Source: DRVV01 sp038868255
Lineage (GTDB): Archaea; Thermoproteota; Bathyarchaeia; Bathyarchaeales; Bathycorpusculaceae
DNA length: 24,394 nt
Assembly (NCBI GenBank): GCA_038868255.1
Contig: JAWCTJ010000008.1
Location: forward strand, 1 to 24,394
Direction: 5' to 3'
Shown here piece after piece: positions 15,944 through 23,600 of this stretch (position 1 is its first letter; each line of letters begins with the position of its first letter). A model generated the notes under the pieces. It made no database searches. It saw only the letters and a program-made list of their open reading frames with translations, and was not told the origin of the DNA. The position numbers and the translations under genes are program-made.

Positions 15944-15984
15944 TGGAGCATATTTTTTGTTATTTCTTAAAGAAATATACTCCA
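15944..15984. repeat. Imperfect inverted repeat beside ORB 1
   Basis: Arms are TGGAGCATATTTTTT (15944-15958) and, on the other strand, TGGAGTATATTTCTT (15984-15970), with 13 of 15 positions matching and an 11-nt loop. It could extrude a cruciform or bind a dimer within the origin. Confidence 0.7.
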
Positions 15985-16107
15985 GAAGGTTAGTTAGGTT
16001 CGTAAATTAAAAAACTTATTGTAAAAAAATCTAAACATAACTCAAAAGGCTATTATCCTGTTGACTTGTCTTTTACTTTGAATATTTCATATCTTTGCTA
16101 GCAATCA

Positions 16108-16129
16108 TTCCAATGGAAATTAAGGGGTG
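16108..16129 (+). promoter_or_regulatory. Origin recognition box 2
   Basis: This reads TTCCAATGGAAATTAAGGGG then TG on the plus strand, with a near-perfect dyad and a G-string. It points opposite to boxes 1 and 3, so AT-rich DNA on its right lies between converging elements 2 and 3. Confidence 0.8.
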
Positions 16130-16315
16130 TGAGTGATTTTAAATTATATCTTCCTTTATCCTTAAAGTTCTCTTCCATATTGTTGAAACAAAAAACCTTA
16201 AGATGTTTGTTCACAACATTTGTTAAAAAACTGTGAAATGATAGATATTTTTCCTCATTTTATGAAGCTTTTTCTTATTTCTTGACTATTTTTTCAATAT
16301 TTTCTGTGAATAAAC

Positions 16316-16337
16316 CACCCTTAGCTTTCCACTGGAA
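16316..16337 (-). promoter_or_regulatory. Origin recognition box 3
   Basis: On the minus strand this reads TTCCAGTGGAAAGCTAAGGG then TG. The perfect TTCCA-x-TGGAA dyad makes it the closest of the three to the classical ORB/mini-ORB core. Confidence 0.8.
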
Positions 16338-16482
16338 AACAGAAATGAACTAAAAAATTATTTTTATCGAAAAAATATAAATGTTGGTGAAGCTTGTTAG
16401 AAGAGATCGCTGAAATTTCTTCTTATTTTCGCTTATTAACAATATTTCTTAGGTTTTTTATTTTATTTCTTCACCATAACAG

Positions 16483-16513
16483 TTATAACTTGTGAAGTGT
16501 AAAGTGTGAAGTG
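16483..16513 (+). promoter_or_regulatory. TATA box and TGTGAAGTG direct repeats before the 136-residue wHTH gene
   Basis: TTATAA at 16483-16488 predicts transcription starting near 16510. Two exact copies of TGTGAAGTG (16491-16499 and 16505-16513), 14 bp apart, lie between the TATA and the predicted transcription start, a typical operator position. The same predicted start is why the ATG at 16533 is preferred over the GTG at 16506. Confidence 0.5.
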
Positions 16514-16532
16514 CTCAGGTGACTCGTCTTTA

Positions 16533-16943
16533 ATGCCTGCTAAAAAGATGCGTGTTGAGATCTTCGACGGTGAAGGTAATAAATATAGTATTTCTTTTGA
16601 AGGTAATGTTACACGTGATAAGGCATTACGTATATTGGATATTGTCGAGTTATTAGGTGGATTATCTATTGGTGAAACTAATAACTTGAATTTTCAAAAT
16701 TTTGAAAATTCAAAGTACAACAAAGTTCTTTCATTAATCCAAAAATACTTTCCTGTATCATGGTTCTCATCAAGAGATATTCAAAATGCATACGAAAATG
16801 AATTTAAAGAACCAATAGGGCTAAGTACAGTCGCGACATATCTGTCTAGGATGGTAAACAAAGGATTAATTATCAAGACTGGTAATCTTAACCGAATTAA
16901 ATATAGAGCAGCTCCTAAGCTCCAAAATGTTTTATTAAAGTAA
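16533..16943 (+). CDS. Small winged-helix protein beside the origin, unknown function
   Basis: The product has 136 residues from ATG 16533, with GGTGA about 10 bases upstream. A longer frame from GTG 16506 exists but would start upstream of the predicted transcription start. The N-terminus (M-R-V-E-I-F-D-G-E-G-N-K-Y-S-I-S-F-E-G) looks like a small beta domain, followed by V-T-R-D-K-A-L-R-I-L-D-I-V-E-L-L-G-G. The C-terminal ~75 residues look like a winged helix: W-F-S-S-R-D-I-Q-N-A-Y, then L-S-T-V-A-T-Y-L-S-R-M-V-N-K-G-L-I as recognition helix, then a wing. It faces away from orc1 across the candidate origin. A role as local regulator or accessory initiator is inference only. Confidence 0.75.
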   Translation: MPAKKMRVEIFDGEGNKYSISFEGNVTRDKALRILDIVELLGGLSIGETNNLNFQNFENSKYNKVLSLIQKYFPVSWFSSRDIQNAYENEFKEPIGLSTVATYLSRMVNKGLIIKTGNLNRIKYRAAPKLQNVLLK

Positions 16944-16960
16944 AATCGTAAGATTTTCAA

Positions 16961-17707
16961 TTAAGGTTCTTCGCTTTTTTGAAGTAAGTGTTCCATTTCT
17001 TTTTTGATACTATATCTAAATGGAACTTTGCTTGAATCCCTTTCTAGATATCCACTTTCATATAGTTTCTTCATAAGTCTGGCAGTATGCTCACGGCTAA
17101 GCTTAATTTTGTCCTTTATTTCAGGGGCAGTCTTTGGGCCCTCAGTGGTAAGTATCTCCAGAACTGCAAGTTCGGTGTCAGTTAAGGGAGCTAATGCTTT
17201 TTCTCTTTTTATTGGTATAACCGCTTCAACATTAACTTCAGGGGAGGGCTCAGGCAATTTTTGTATTTGGTTCTCTAAAAGTGAAATTTTATCCCTAATT
17301 GTTACTTGTGATATTTCAACATCATGGATCCTTTTTTCCACGTCACATATTTTTTCTTGAAGTGCTTTCAGAATCTCAGGGTCAATACTCGCTTTCGTTT
17401 CCATCATCTTAATTTTTCCTTCAATTGACTCAAATCTTTTAATTGCATCCTCACTCTTGCTGGATGCAATATAAACTCTGCTGTAAATGTCATCCAAAGA
17501 ATTTGTTACGTTTTTGATCTCTCTTCTAAAGCTAAGAATAATGTCTTTGAATATTTCTTTAGTTTCCTCATATTCACGCTTTATTTTTAAAAGAAACCTA
17601 TAATATCCTAGGGCGAATATAATCGCCGCTGTGACAAAAATTCCTGCCAAAAAAACGAACAAGTCAGTCAAATATGATCCTCCGATTATATCTGTTACAT
17701 CACACAT
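16961..17707 (-). CDS. Membrane-anchored coiled-coil winged-helix protein
   Basis: The product has 248 residues. Layout: a short N-terminus; one strong transmembrane helix (about residues 14-38, L-F-V-F-L-A-G-I-F-V-T-A-A-I-I-F-A-L); a basic stop-transfer segment; a long heptad-rich coiled coil (about 45-155); a proline-rich linker; and a C-terminal MarR-like winged helix (about 175-240; L-T-D-T-E-L-A-V-L-E-I-L, then A-P-E-I-K-D-K-I-K-L-S-R-E-H-T-A-R-L-M-K-K-L). It would hold a DNA-binding domain at the membrane. ATG at 17707 matches the transcript start predicted from a TATA-like TTTAAA (17731-17736), so the mRNA is probably leaderless; a GTG one codon earlier (17710) is possible. It ends 17 bp from the convergent small winged-helix gene. 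Confidence 0.85.
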   Translation of the reverse strand: MCDVTDIIGGSYLTDLFVFLAGIFVTAAIIFALGYYRFLLKIKREYEETKEIFKDIILSFRREIKNVTNSLDDIYSRVYIASSKSEDAIKRFESIEGKIKMMETKASIDPEILKALQEKICDVEKRIHDVEISQVTIRDKISLLENQIQKLPEPSPEVNVEAVIPIKREKALAPLTDTELAVLEILTTEGPKTAPEIKDKIKLSREHTARLMKKLYESGYLERDSSKVPFRYSIKKEMEHLLQKSEEP

Positions 17708-17780
17708 CACAGTTTTTGCAACATGTGAGATTTAAACATTATGGCAATATTGCTGTCATAATATGACATCACGCGTCACA
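17692..17780. promoter_or_regulatory. Promoter of the membrane wHTH gene with tandem TGTGAYG boxes
   Basis: Leftward TATA-like TTTAAA lies at 17731-17736. On the minus strand, a tandem 7-bp repeat TGTGATGTGTGATG (17710-17697) straddles the predicted start. A second pair, TGTGACGCGTGATGTCA (17780-17764), lies upstream of the TATA and contains one TGACATCA octamer on the plus strand. The positions suit a protein that binds both at the start site and upstream. Confidence 0.55.
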
Positions 17781-17863
17781 AAATCATTAAATGGATATTC
17801 TGGATCATTGAAAAATATTGTTTAGAGCATCATTTGTTGTTATCGTTGTTGTGATTTGTGACA

Positions 17864-18355
17864 TCACTTTTCATGTAAAGGTTTTGAAAGATAATTTAAA
17901 CTCTCTTCCAGTTCCTCCCTTAGCATCTTTAGAAGTTTTAGTTGTTCCTTTAACTGCTCGTTTTTATCGTTTTTCAACATGTTTTTGTGTGCCTCTACGT
18001 ACTCACGTATTTTATTTGATGCTTCAATATATGGGTCTAGGCTTGCACTTTCAAATATTCCTAAATATCCTAATAGTAGAATTGTGTAGATTGATTTTAT
18101 TACATTCTCCTCAGCCTGTTTTAGAGTTCTATTGAAAGATCCACGGCTTATTTTCGACTTTGTAAGTCTTAGCTTTGCTTTTTCTTCGTATTTTATTTTT
18201 TTACCTGAAATGCTCTCTGATAAAATGTTAATAAGTAAAGTTTCTAACTGAACTCTTGTTAAGTGGCTGTTTTTGGCCAAAATTTTTACTAGAGGATCAT
18301 CTATTGATTTTTTTATTAGTAATTGAACTTTTTCTTTAAGATTCAAACTTTCCAT
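17864..18355 (-). CDS. Basic helical protein of unknown function, origin-linked
   Basis: The product has 163 residues, mostly predicted helix. After an N-terminal helical region, the stretch L-T-R-V-Q-L-E-T-L-L-I-N-I-L leads to a basic segment K-I-S-R-G-S-F-N-R-T-L-K-Q-A-E-E-N-V-I, which has the look of a helix-turn-helix. A weakly hydrophobic helix follows (S-I-Y-T-I-L-L-L-G-Y-L-G), and the C-terminal ~45 residues are a charged K/E-rich, leucine-spaced helix like a coiled coil. No catalytic motif is seen. GAGG lies about 9 bases before the ATG. Its stop codon overlaps a TGACATCA box, and its upstream region is full of TGTGA boxes. I do not recognise the family; DNA binding is a guess from the basic segment. 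Confidence 0.75.
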   Translation of the reverse strand: MESLNLKEKVQLLIKKSIDDPLVKILAKNSHLTRVQLETLLINILSESISGKKIKYEEKAKLRLTKSKISRGSFNRTLKQAEENVIKSIYTILLLGYLGIFESASLDPYIEASNKIREYVEAHKNMLKNDKNEQLKEQLKLLKMLREELEESLNYLSKPLHEK

Positions 18356-18681
18356 TTTCTAATTCCTCTAATTGAATACACTTTTGTATACTTGATAATT
18401 TTAGGCTTACTAATAAAAATAGGACTTTAAATCAAAGATTTAGAAATATGCACTTTCCGTGATTTTATCCCCAACTCTTTTTGTGATTTCTGGTATGTTT
18501 CAATCTTTGTTGCTATTTTTTGGGGGTTCATTATAAGTTATAACTCTCTAAATGTGACATCATTTATCACCTTTAAACTATGTGTGATTGCCGTGACATC
18601 ACCCATTTATTCCTTATAAAAAATCTTGCTCGTGTAATCTTTGATCCTGCTGTGATTCATGTGTGATTTAGATTGTGATTT
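18356..18681. promoter_or_regulatory. Non-coding region with an array of TGTGA / TGACATCA boxes
   Basis: This 326-bp spacer holds no ORF. TGTGATT-type boxes occur at 18468 (CGTGATT), 18482, 18583, 18651, 18662 and 18674. The last three are exact TGTGATT copies spaced 11 and 12 bp, on one face of the helix. TGACATCA octamers occur at 18555-18562 and 18594-18601, each flanked by further TGTGA/TCAC half-sites. A plausible leftward TATA-like stretch for the 163-residue gene lies near 18391-18402. The density is more than a single operator needs and resembles iterons or a centromere-like site. Confidence 0.65.
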
Positions 18682-19479
18682 TCATTGAATTTTCACGGTT
18701 GGAGGAATCTTTCTTTTATGTTCTGCTAGATGTATCTTTTCTTTCACGCTCTCCACTATGGACTTATCTAAGTTTAGTTGCTCTGCAATCTCTTCAGTAC
18801 TCATTGAGTGTTCCAACCCATAGAGTATTAGATCAAGAATTTCGTATTTAATTCCTATTTCTCCCTCTGCTGTTTGTCCAGGCCATAATGATGGCGTTGA
18901 GGGTTTATTAACGATTTTCCCTGGTACTCCTATATATTCTGCAAGTTTTCTAACTTGTGTTTTATATAGAGACATTAATGGAGCTATATCCGCTGCGGAA
19001 TCACCCCACTTTGTAAAGTAGCCGATCATTACCTCAGACTTGTCAGATGATCCACAAACTAGTAAGTTAAACTTGTTGGCATAATAATACAGAAATATCA
19101 TACGTACCCTTGCCTTAAGGTTACCTTTACAGAGTTTATCATTATGGTCAAAAATGGGTATTGTGTTTTGGAAGGCTTTAATGGCTGGTGTAATGTCTAG
19201 AATTTCCGTCCTAAGTCCAAACTTTTTCGCTACTAATTTTGCGTCTTCTATATCATTCATATTATATGTCTCTATCTCCGGAAGCATAAGTCCAATAACA
19301 TTTTCGCCACCTATAGCTAATGCCGAAAGTGCTGCTGCAGTGCTACTGTCAATACCGCCGGATAATCCCAGAACTATGCCGCTCGCTCCAGATTCTTCCA
19401 CGTAATCTTTTATGAATCTTTTTATTTTCTCTGCGACCGACGCCCAATCCAATGTGAGAATCGAGGAACTTAACTTCAT
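18682..19479 (-). CDS. nadE: NH3-dependent NAD+ synthetase
   Basis: This enzyme adenylates and amidates nicotinic acid adenine dinucleotide to NAD+ in the cytoplasm. The N-type ATP pyrophosphatase loop is L-S40-G-G-I-D-S-S46. C-G-S-S-D-K-S-E and Y-F-T-K-W-G-D-S-A-A-D-I-A-P-L are further family signatures. At 265 residues it lacks the glutaminase domain, so ammonia is the expected nitrogen donor. ATG is at 19479-19477. It is transcribed leftward, divergent from Elf1, and its stop lies next to the TGTGATT array. Confidence 0.95.
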   Translation of the reverse strand: MKLSSSILTLDWASVAEKIKRFIKDYVEESGASGIVLGLSGGIDSSTAAALSALAIGGENVIGLMLPEIETYNMNDIEDAKLVAKKFGLRTEILDITPAIKAFQNTIPIFDHNDKLCKGNLKARVRMIFLYYYANKFNLLVCGSSDKSEVMIGYFTKWGDSAADIAPLMSLYKTQVRKLAEYIGVPGKIVNKPSTPSLWPGQTAEGEIGIKYEILDLILYGLEHSMSTEEIAEQLNLDKSIVESVKEKIHLAEHKRKIPPTVKIQ

Positions 19480-19571
19480 TATTCTCCACCTTAGTAAAAG
19501 ATTAAGGGCAAGTATTTAAGGGCGAGGATGGAATAATGAATAGAGCACCCTTTAGAGAGTGAAATATTGCT

Positions 19572-19841
19572 ATGGGACGCCGAAGGCGAAAGGTTGTAAA
19601 GATACCTAAGAAGCATCTGCCAAAGTTCTTCTCCTGCCCTATGTGCGGTAAAGCGGCAGTTCGTGTTGAGATTTTCCGCGAAGAAGGCAGGGCTGTTGTA
19701 AGTTGTGGAAATTGCGGTGTGAAAGATGAATTTCAAATTAAAAATGTCTTTGGAGAGATAGATGTTTACTGTATGTTTACCGATAAATTCTACGAAGAAC
19801 TGAAGAGAACGTCGTTACATGAAACCAAAAATTCAAATTAA
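19572..19841 (+). CDS. Elf1-like transcription elongation factor (zinc ribbon)
   Basis: The product has 89 residues. The basic N-terminus M-G-R-R-R-R-K is followed by a zinc ribbon with C22-P-M-C25 and C45-G-N-C48 and a conserved C-terminal D-K-F-Y-E-E-L. This is the pattern of eukaryotic Elf1/ELOF1 and its archaeal relatives, which are thought to assist RNA polymerase in elongation. The gene lies 11 bp before the GGGP synthase gene, so probably one transcript; no functional link between the two is apparent. Confidence 0.88.
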   Translation: MGRRRRKVVKIPKKHLPKFFSCPMCGKAAVRVEIFREEGRAVVSCGNCGVKDEFQIKNVFGEIDVYCMFTDKFYEELKRTSLHETKNSN

Positions 19842-19852
19842 GTGATGAGAAT

Positions 19853-20611
19853 ATGGTTGGTGCTGTCGAGAGATACTTAATTGAAAAGATCAACAATGAT
19901 GGAACAATTCATATAACGCTAATAGATCCTGAGAATGTAACCCCCCCGAGGGCAGCGTTTATAACTCAAAAAGCAGTTTTAAGCGGAACATCAGCTATAA
20001 TGGTGGGCGGCTCAACATTTGTTTCTATAAAACATTTAGATGAGGTTGTTAAAGCCATTAAGCGTGCAGTAAAGGTTCCAGTTATACTGTTTCCAAACAA
20101 TGTCACTGGTATAAGTCGTTATGCTGATGCGATATGGTTTATGTCCCTCATAAACTCCGTTGATCCCTACTTTCTAATAGGTGCCCAAGTACTAGGCGCT
20201 CCATTAGTTAAAAAATATGCCCTAGAGGCCATCCCAATGGGGTATATTATTGTAGGCGAAGGGGGAACGGCGAGCATCATCGGGAAAGCCATTCCAATTC
20301 CTTACAATAAACCTGAACTAGCAGTAGCTCATGCCTTAGCGGGACAGTACCTTGGTATGCGTTTCATCTATCTTGAAGCTGGTTCTGGTGCAAGAGAACC
20401 AGTTCCCCCGGATTTAATTCGCGCCGTAAGCGGTTCCCTTGAGGTGCCTTTGGTTGTTGGCGGAGGAATAAAAACCAAAGAACAAGCTTTAGCCGCTGCA
20501 TCCGCTGGTGCTAAAATAATCGTTACTGGAAACATAGTGGAAGATGCCGATGTGGAGAACAAGGTTTCCGAGATTGTCAAATATATTAAAAACTGTAAAC
20601 ATTACCCTTGA
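19853..20611 (+). CDS. Geranylgeranylglyceryl phosphate synthase
   Basis: This prenyltransferase joins geranylgeranyl diphosphate to sn-glycerol-1-phosphate, the first ether bond of archaeal membrane lipids. It has 252 residues and a TIM-barrel pattern. H-I-T-L-I-D-P-E-N is the N-terminal signature. M-V-G-G-S-T-F, Y-L-E-A-G-S-G-A, V-V-G-G-G-I-K-T and V-T-G-N-I-V-E are the phosphate- and substrate-binding loops. ATG is at 19853, just downstream of Elf1. It marks the organism as archaeal. Confidence 0.95.
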   Translation: MVGAVERYLIEKINNDGTIHITLIDPENVTPPRAAFITQKAVLSGTSAIMVGGSTFVSIKHLDEVVKAIKRAVKVPVILFPNNVTGISRYADAIWFMSLINSVDPYFLIGAQVLGAPLVKKYALEAIPMGYIIVGEGGTASIIGKAIPIPYNKPELAVAHALAGQYLGMRFIYLEAGSGAREPVPPDLIRAVSGSLEVPLVVGGGIKTKEQALAAASAGAKIIVTGNIVEDADVENKVSEIVKYIKNCKHYP

Positions 20612-20694
20612 AATAAAGTTTCAGCTTTCGTGTTAAAAATGGAAAAAAGGTAGGTTTCCAAAATATTCGTTGGCGTCCTTCCTTGAATGTCAAA

Positions 20695-23600
20695 ATGAGT
20701 GAAGCCTATGAAAGGTATGTTAATGATCTAGAGCGGCAATTTGAGCAGTTGTATAAGTTAAGTCAGGAGGCTCGGGGAAAGGGGTTAGACCCTAATTCTA
20801 AACCTGAGTGTTCTTTGGCTCGAGATATGGCTGATCTTGTGGAAGGTCTTGTAGGCCCAAAAGGAGTTGCAGAACGGATAAGGGAGCTGATTTTAAAGCT
20901 TCCAAGGGAAGAATTAGCCTTTAAAATCGCTGAAGATATACTCTACGGACGATTTGGGCATCTTGAACCTGAAGCCGCAGCGGAACAAGCGATACGTACA
21001 GCTTTAGCAATTTTAACAGAGGGATTAACTGCTGCACCAGTGCAAGGTATAGCGCAAGTCAAAATTAAGATAAATAATGACCGAACGAAGTATCTTGCAA
21101 TTTATTTCGCTGGTCCAATTCGGTCAGCCGGAGGAACAGATCAAGCATTAACATTGGTTATTGGCGACTTCATTCGCAGGATACTTGGGCTTGATCGCTA
21201 TAAACCTACGGATGAGGAAATCGCACGTTTTATCGAGGAGCTAAGACTTTATGAAAGGTCAGTAAGCCGCTTCCAATATCATATTTCCGATGAGGAACTT
21301 CGGAAGGCATTACGTTGGATCCCCGTTGAGGTCACAGGAACAGAAACGGATCCCATCGAGGTTTCATCATATCGCAATCTCCCGCGTATAGAGACGAACA
21401 GGGTTCGTGGCGGAGCTTTACGTGTTGTAAACGATGGAATTGTAGGCAGGGCTTCAAAAGTTTTAGCAATTGTTGAAAAACTTGGGATTCCTGGTTGGGA
21501 GTGGCTGAAGGAAATTCGTAAGATGTCTGGGAAAAAATCTGCTGGATTTATGGACGATGTCGTTGCTGGTCGCCCTATATTTTCATTTCCATCAAGTAGA
21601 GGTGGGTTCAGATTACGGTATGGCCGATCCAGAAATACCGGGCTCACTGCAGTCGGCATTCATCCGGCGACTATGCTTGTGTTGCAGAATTTTATAGCAG
21701 CAGGAACACAGTTGCGGTTAGAACTTCCAGGTAAAGGCGGTATTGCCCTTCCCGTTGATTCCATCGAACCTCCAGTGGTGAAGTTAAATAACGGGTCAGT
21801 AGTTAAAGTTTCAATTGACAATTTCGATTCTGTTAAGGAAAATATTGAAAAAATCCTCTTTCTTGGGGACATTCTAGTAAGTTTCGGCGACTTTCTCTAT
21901 CAGGGCAGAGGCTTATGTCCATCAGGATACGTAGAGGAGTGGTGGGTGGAAGATCTTAAAAGAAAAATTCTGAAGGAATTCAATGGCGACGTTCAGAAAA
22001 TGGCTACTTTTGTCAATATCCCAGCTGAAAGGATTATGCAATTCTTAGAAGACCCGTTCAAGAGCAAGCCGAGCTGTAAAGAGGCGATAATACTATCCCT
22101 AAAAACTAGGTTACCTCTACACCCGAGTTTCACGTTCTATTGGGCTAACCTTGATAGTGTGGAGGAGCTTGATCTATTAAGGCAATGGCTTTATTCTTCT
22201 GAATTGGAAACCAATGATGGATTTGTGTACAAAATCTCGGGAAGAATGGATGCCAATGTTAAAGGGCTTATGGAAAAAATATATTTGCCGCATAAGGTTT
22301 TAGACGGAAAAATTATCATCGAAGGAGATGATGCATGCGTCTTAGCCTTATGCCTCCGATGGAATGACCCCAATACAAAAATTTCAAGTTCTCAGTCCAT
22401 CCTGGAAGCAATCCAGTTTCTTTCCGGCTTAGAGATTAGAAATAAAGCACCAACATTTGTAGGAGCTAGGATGGGGCGTCCTGAAAAGGCTAAAAGGCGT
22501 GAAATGGCACCTTTAGTTCATGTTCTTTTTCCTGTAGGATTGGCTGGAGGATCACAGAGGGATATTATCGAGGCAACAAAACACGAAAAAATTTTTGTCG
22601 AGGTGGTAAGTCGTAAATGCCCTATCTGCAAAAAATACACCTTTACCGCGAAATGCGAAACATGCAACTCTGAGAGTGTTGTAGAGAAAAAATGCCCAAA
22701 ATGTGGAAAAGTCTTCTCTGATGATGTATGCCCTGGCTGTAAGTCGATCGGGGTCACTTACGAAAAGAGAACAATCAATATTAAAGAACTGCTAGATAAG
22801 GCTTGCAATCGCATAGGTTGTCATCCCCCGAAGATTCTAAAAGGAGTTAAAGGTCTCACTAATGAAACAAAGACCCCTGAGATTATAGAGAAAGGAATAC
22901 TTAGAGCAAAGCATGATCTGTCAGTTTACAAAGATGGGACGGTACGTTTTGATGCGACTAATGCTCCATTGACACACTTCAAACCCCGCGAAATAGGTGT
23001 ATCTATCGAGAGGCTTACTCAACTTGGATACTTATATGATATTCGCGGGAATCCCCTGACAAGCCCTGATCAAATATGTGAACTAAAAATCCAAGATGTA
23101 ATAATTCCTGTTAAATGCGCAGAATACTTCGTGCGTGTTGCAAACTTTATCGATGAACTCCTAGAAAAAGTCTACGGGCTTCCGCCATACTATAATGTTA
23201 GGAGCAAGGACGATCTTGTAGGGCACTTGGTGATAGGTTTAGCACCACATACTTCTGTAGGCATTTTAGGGCGCATTATAGGCTTTACAACCCTTAACCT
23301 CTGCTACGCCCATCCAATTTGGCACTCGGCCAAGCGTAGAGACTGTGATGGAGATGAAGATGCTTTAATGTTGGTTCTGGATGTTCTGCTGAACTTTTCT
23401 AGGCAGTATCTGCCGGCACAGATAGGTGGGATTATGGACGCTCCATTACTATTAATTCCGATAGTTAATCCGAAGGAGGTGCAAAGACAAGCTCATGATT
23501 TCGACGTCGCAGGTATTTATCCCTTAGAGTTTTATGAAAAATCCTTAGAAAACGCAGAAGCTAAGCATATCAGCAACATAATAGATCTTATTGGACATCG

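Larger units (their letters stand above)
15792..16532. other. Candidate chromosomal replication origin
   Basis: This ~740-bp region upstream of orc1/cdc6 is AT-rich and has no convincing ORF. It contains three copies of a 22-bp element with consensus TTCCARTKGAAANYWARGGG followed by TG, matching the archaeal ORB pattern (dyad half plus G-string). Very AT-rich DNA between the second and third copies (about 16134-16314, many T runs) could serve as the unwinding element. A long imperfect inverted repeat flanks the first box. Neighbouring DP1, DP2 and Orc1 genes support the call. Origin activity itself is inferred. Confidence 0.85.

Noticed and set aside
15792..16532. CRISPR array or rRNA gene in the long non-coding stretch
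   Set aside because: There are no regularly spaced identical repeats and no rRNA-like sequence; the repeated elements are three ORBs in mixed orientation.
16506..16532. GTG start at 16506 for the small winged-helix gene
   Set aside because: The TATA at 16483-16488 predicts transcription starting near 16510, downstream of that codon, and ATG 16533 has a better ribosome site.
21279..21659. 126-codon minus-strand frame inside DP2
   Set aside because: Antisense to a conserved polymerase region; no motif or promoter evidence.
23300..23400. Possible intein in the DP2 active site
   Set aside because: The D-C-D-G-D-E-D motif and its surroundings are continuous, so there is no insertion.
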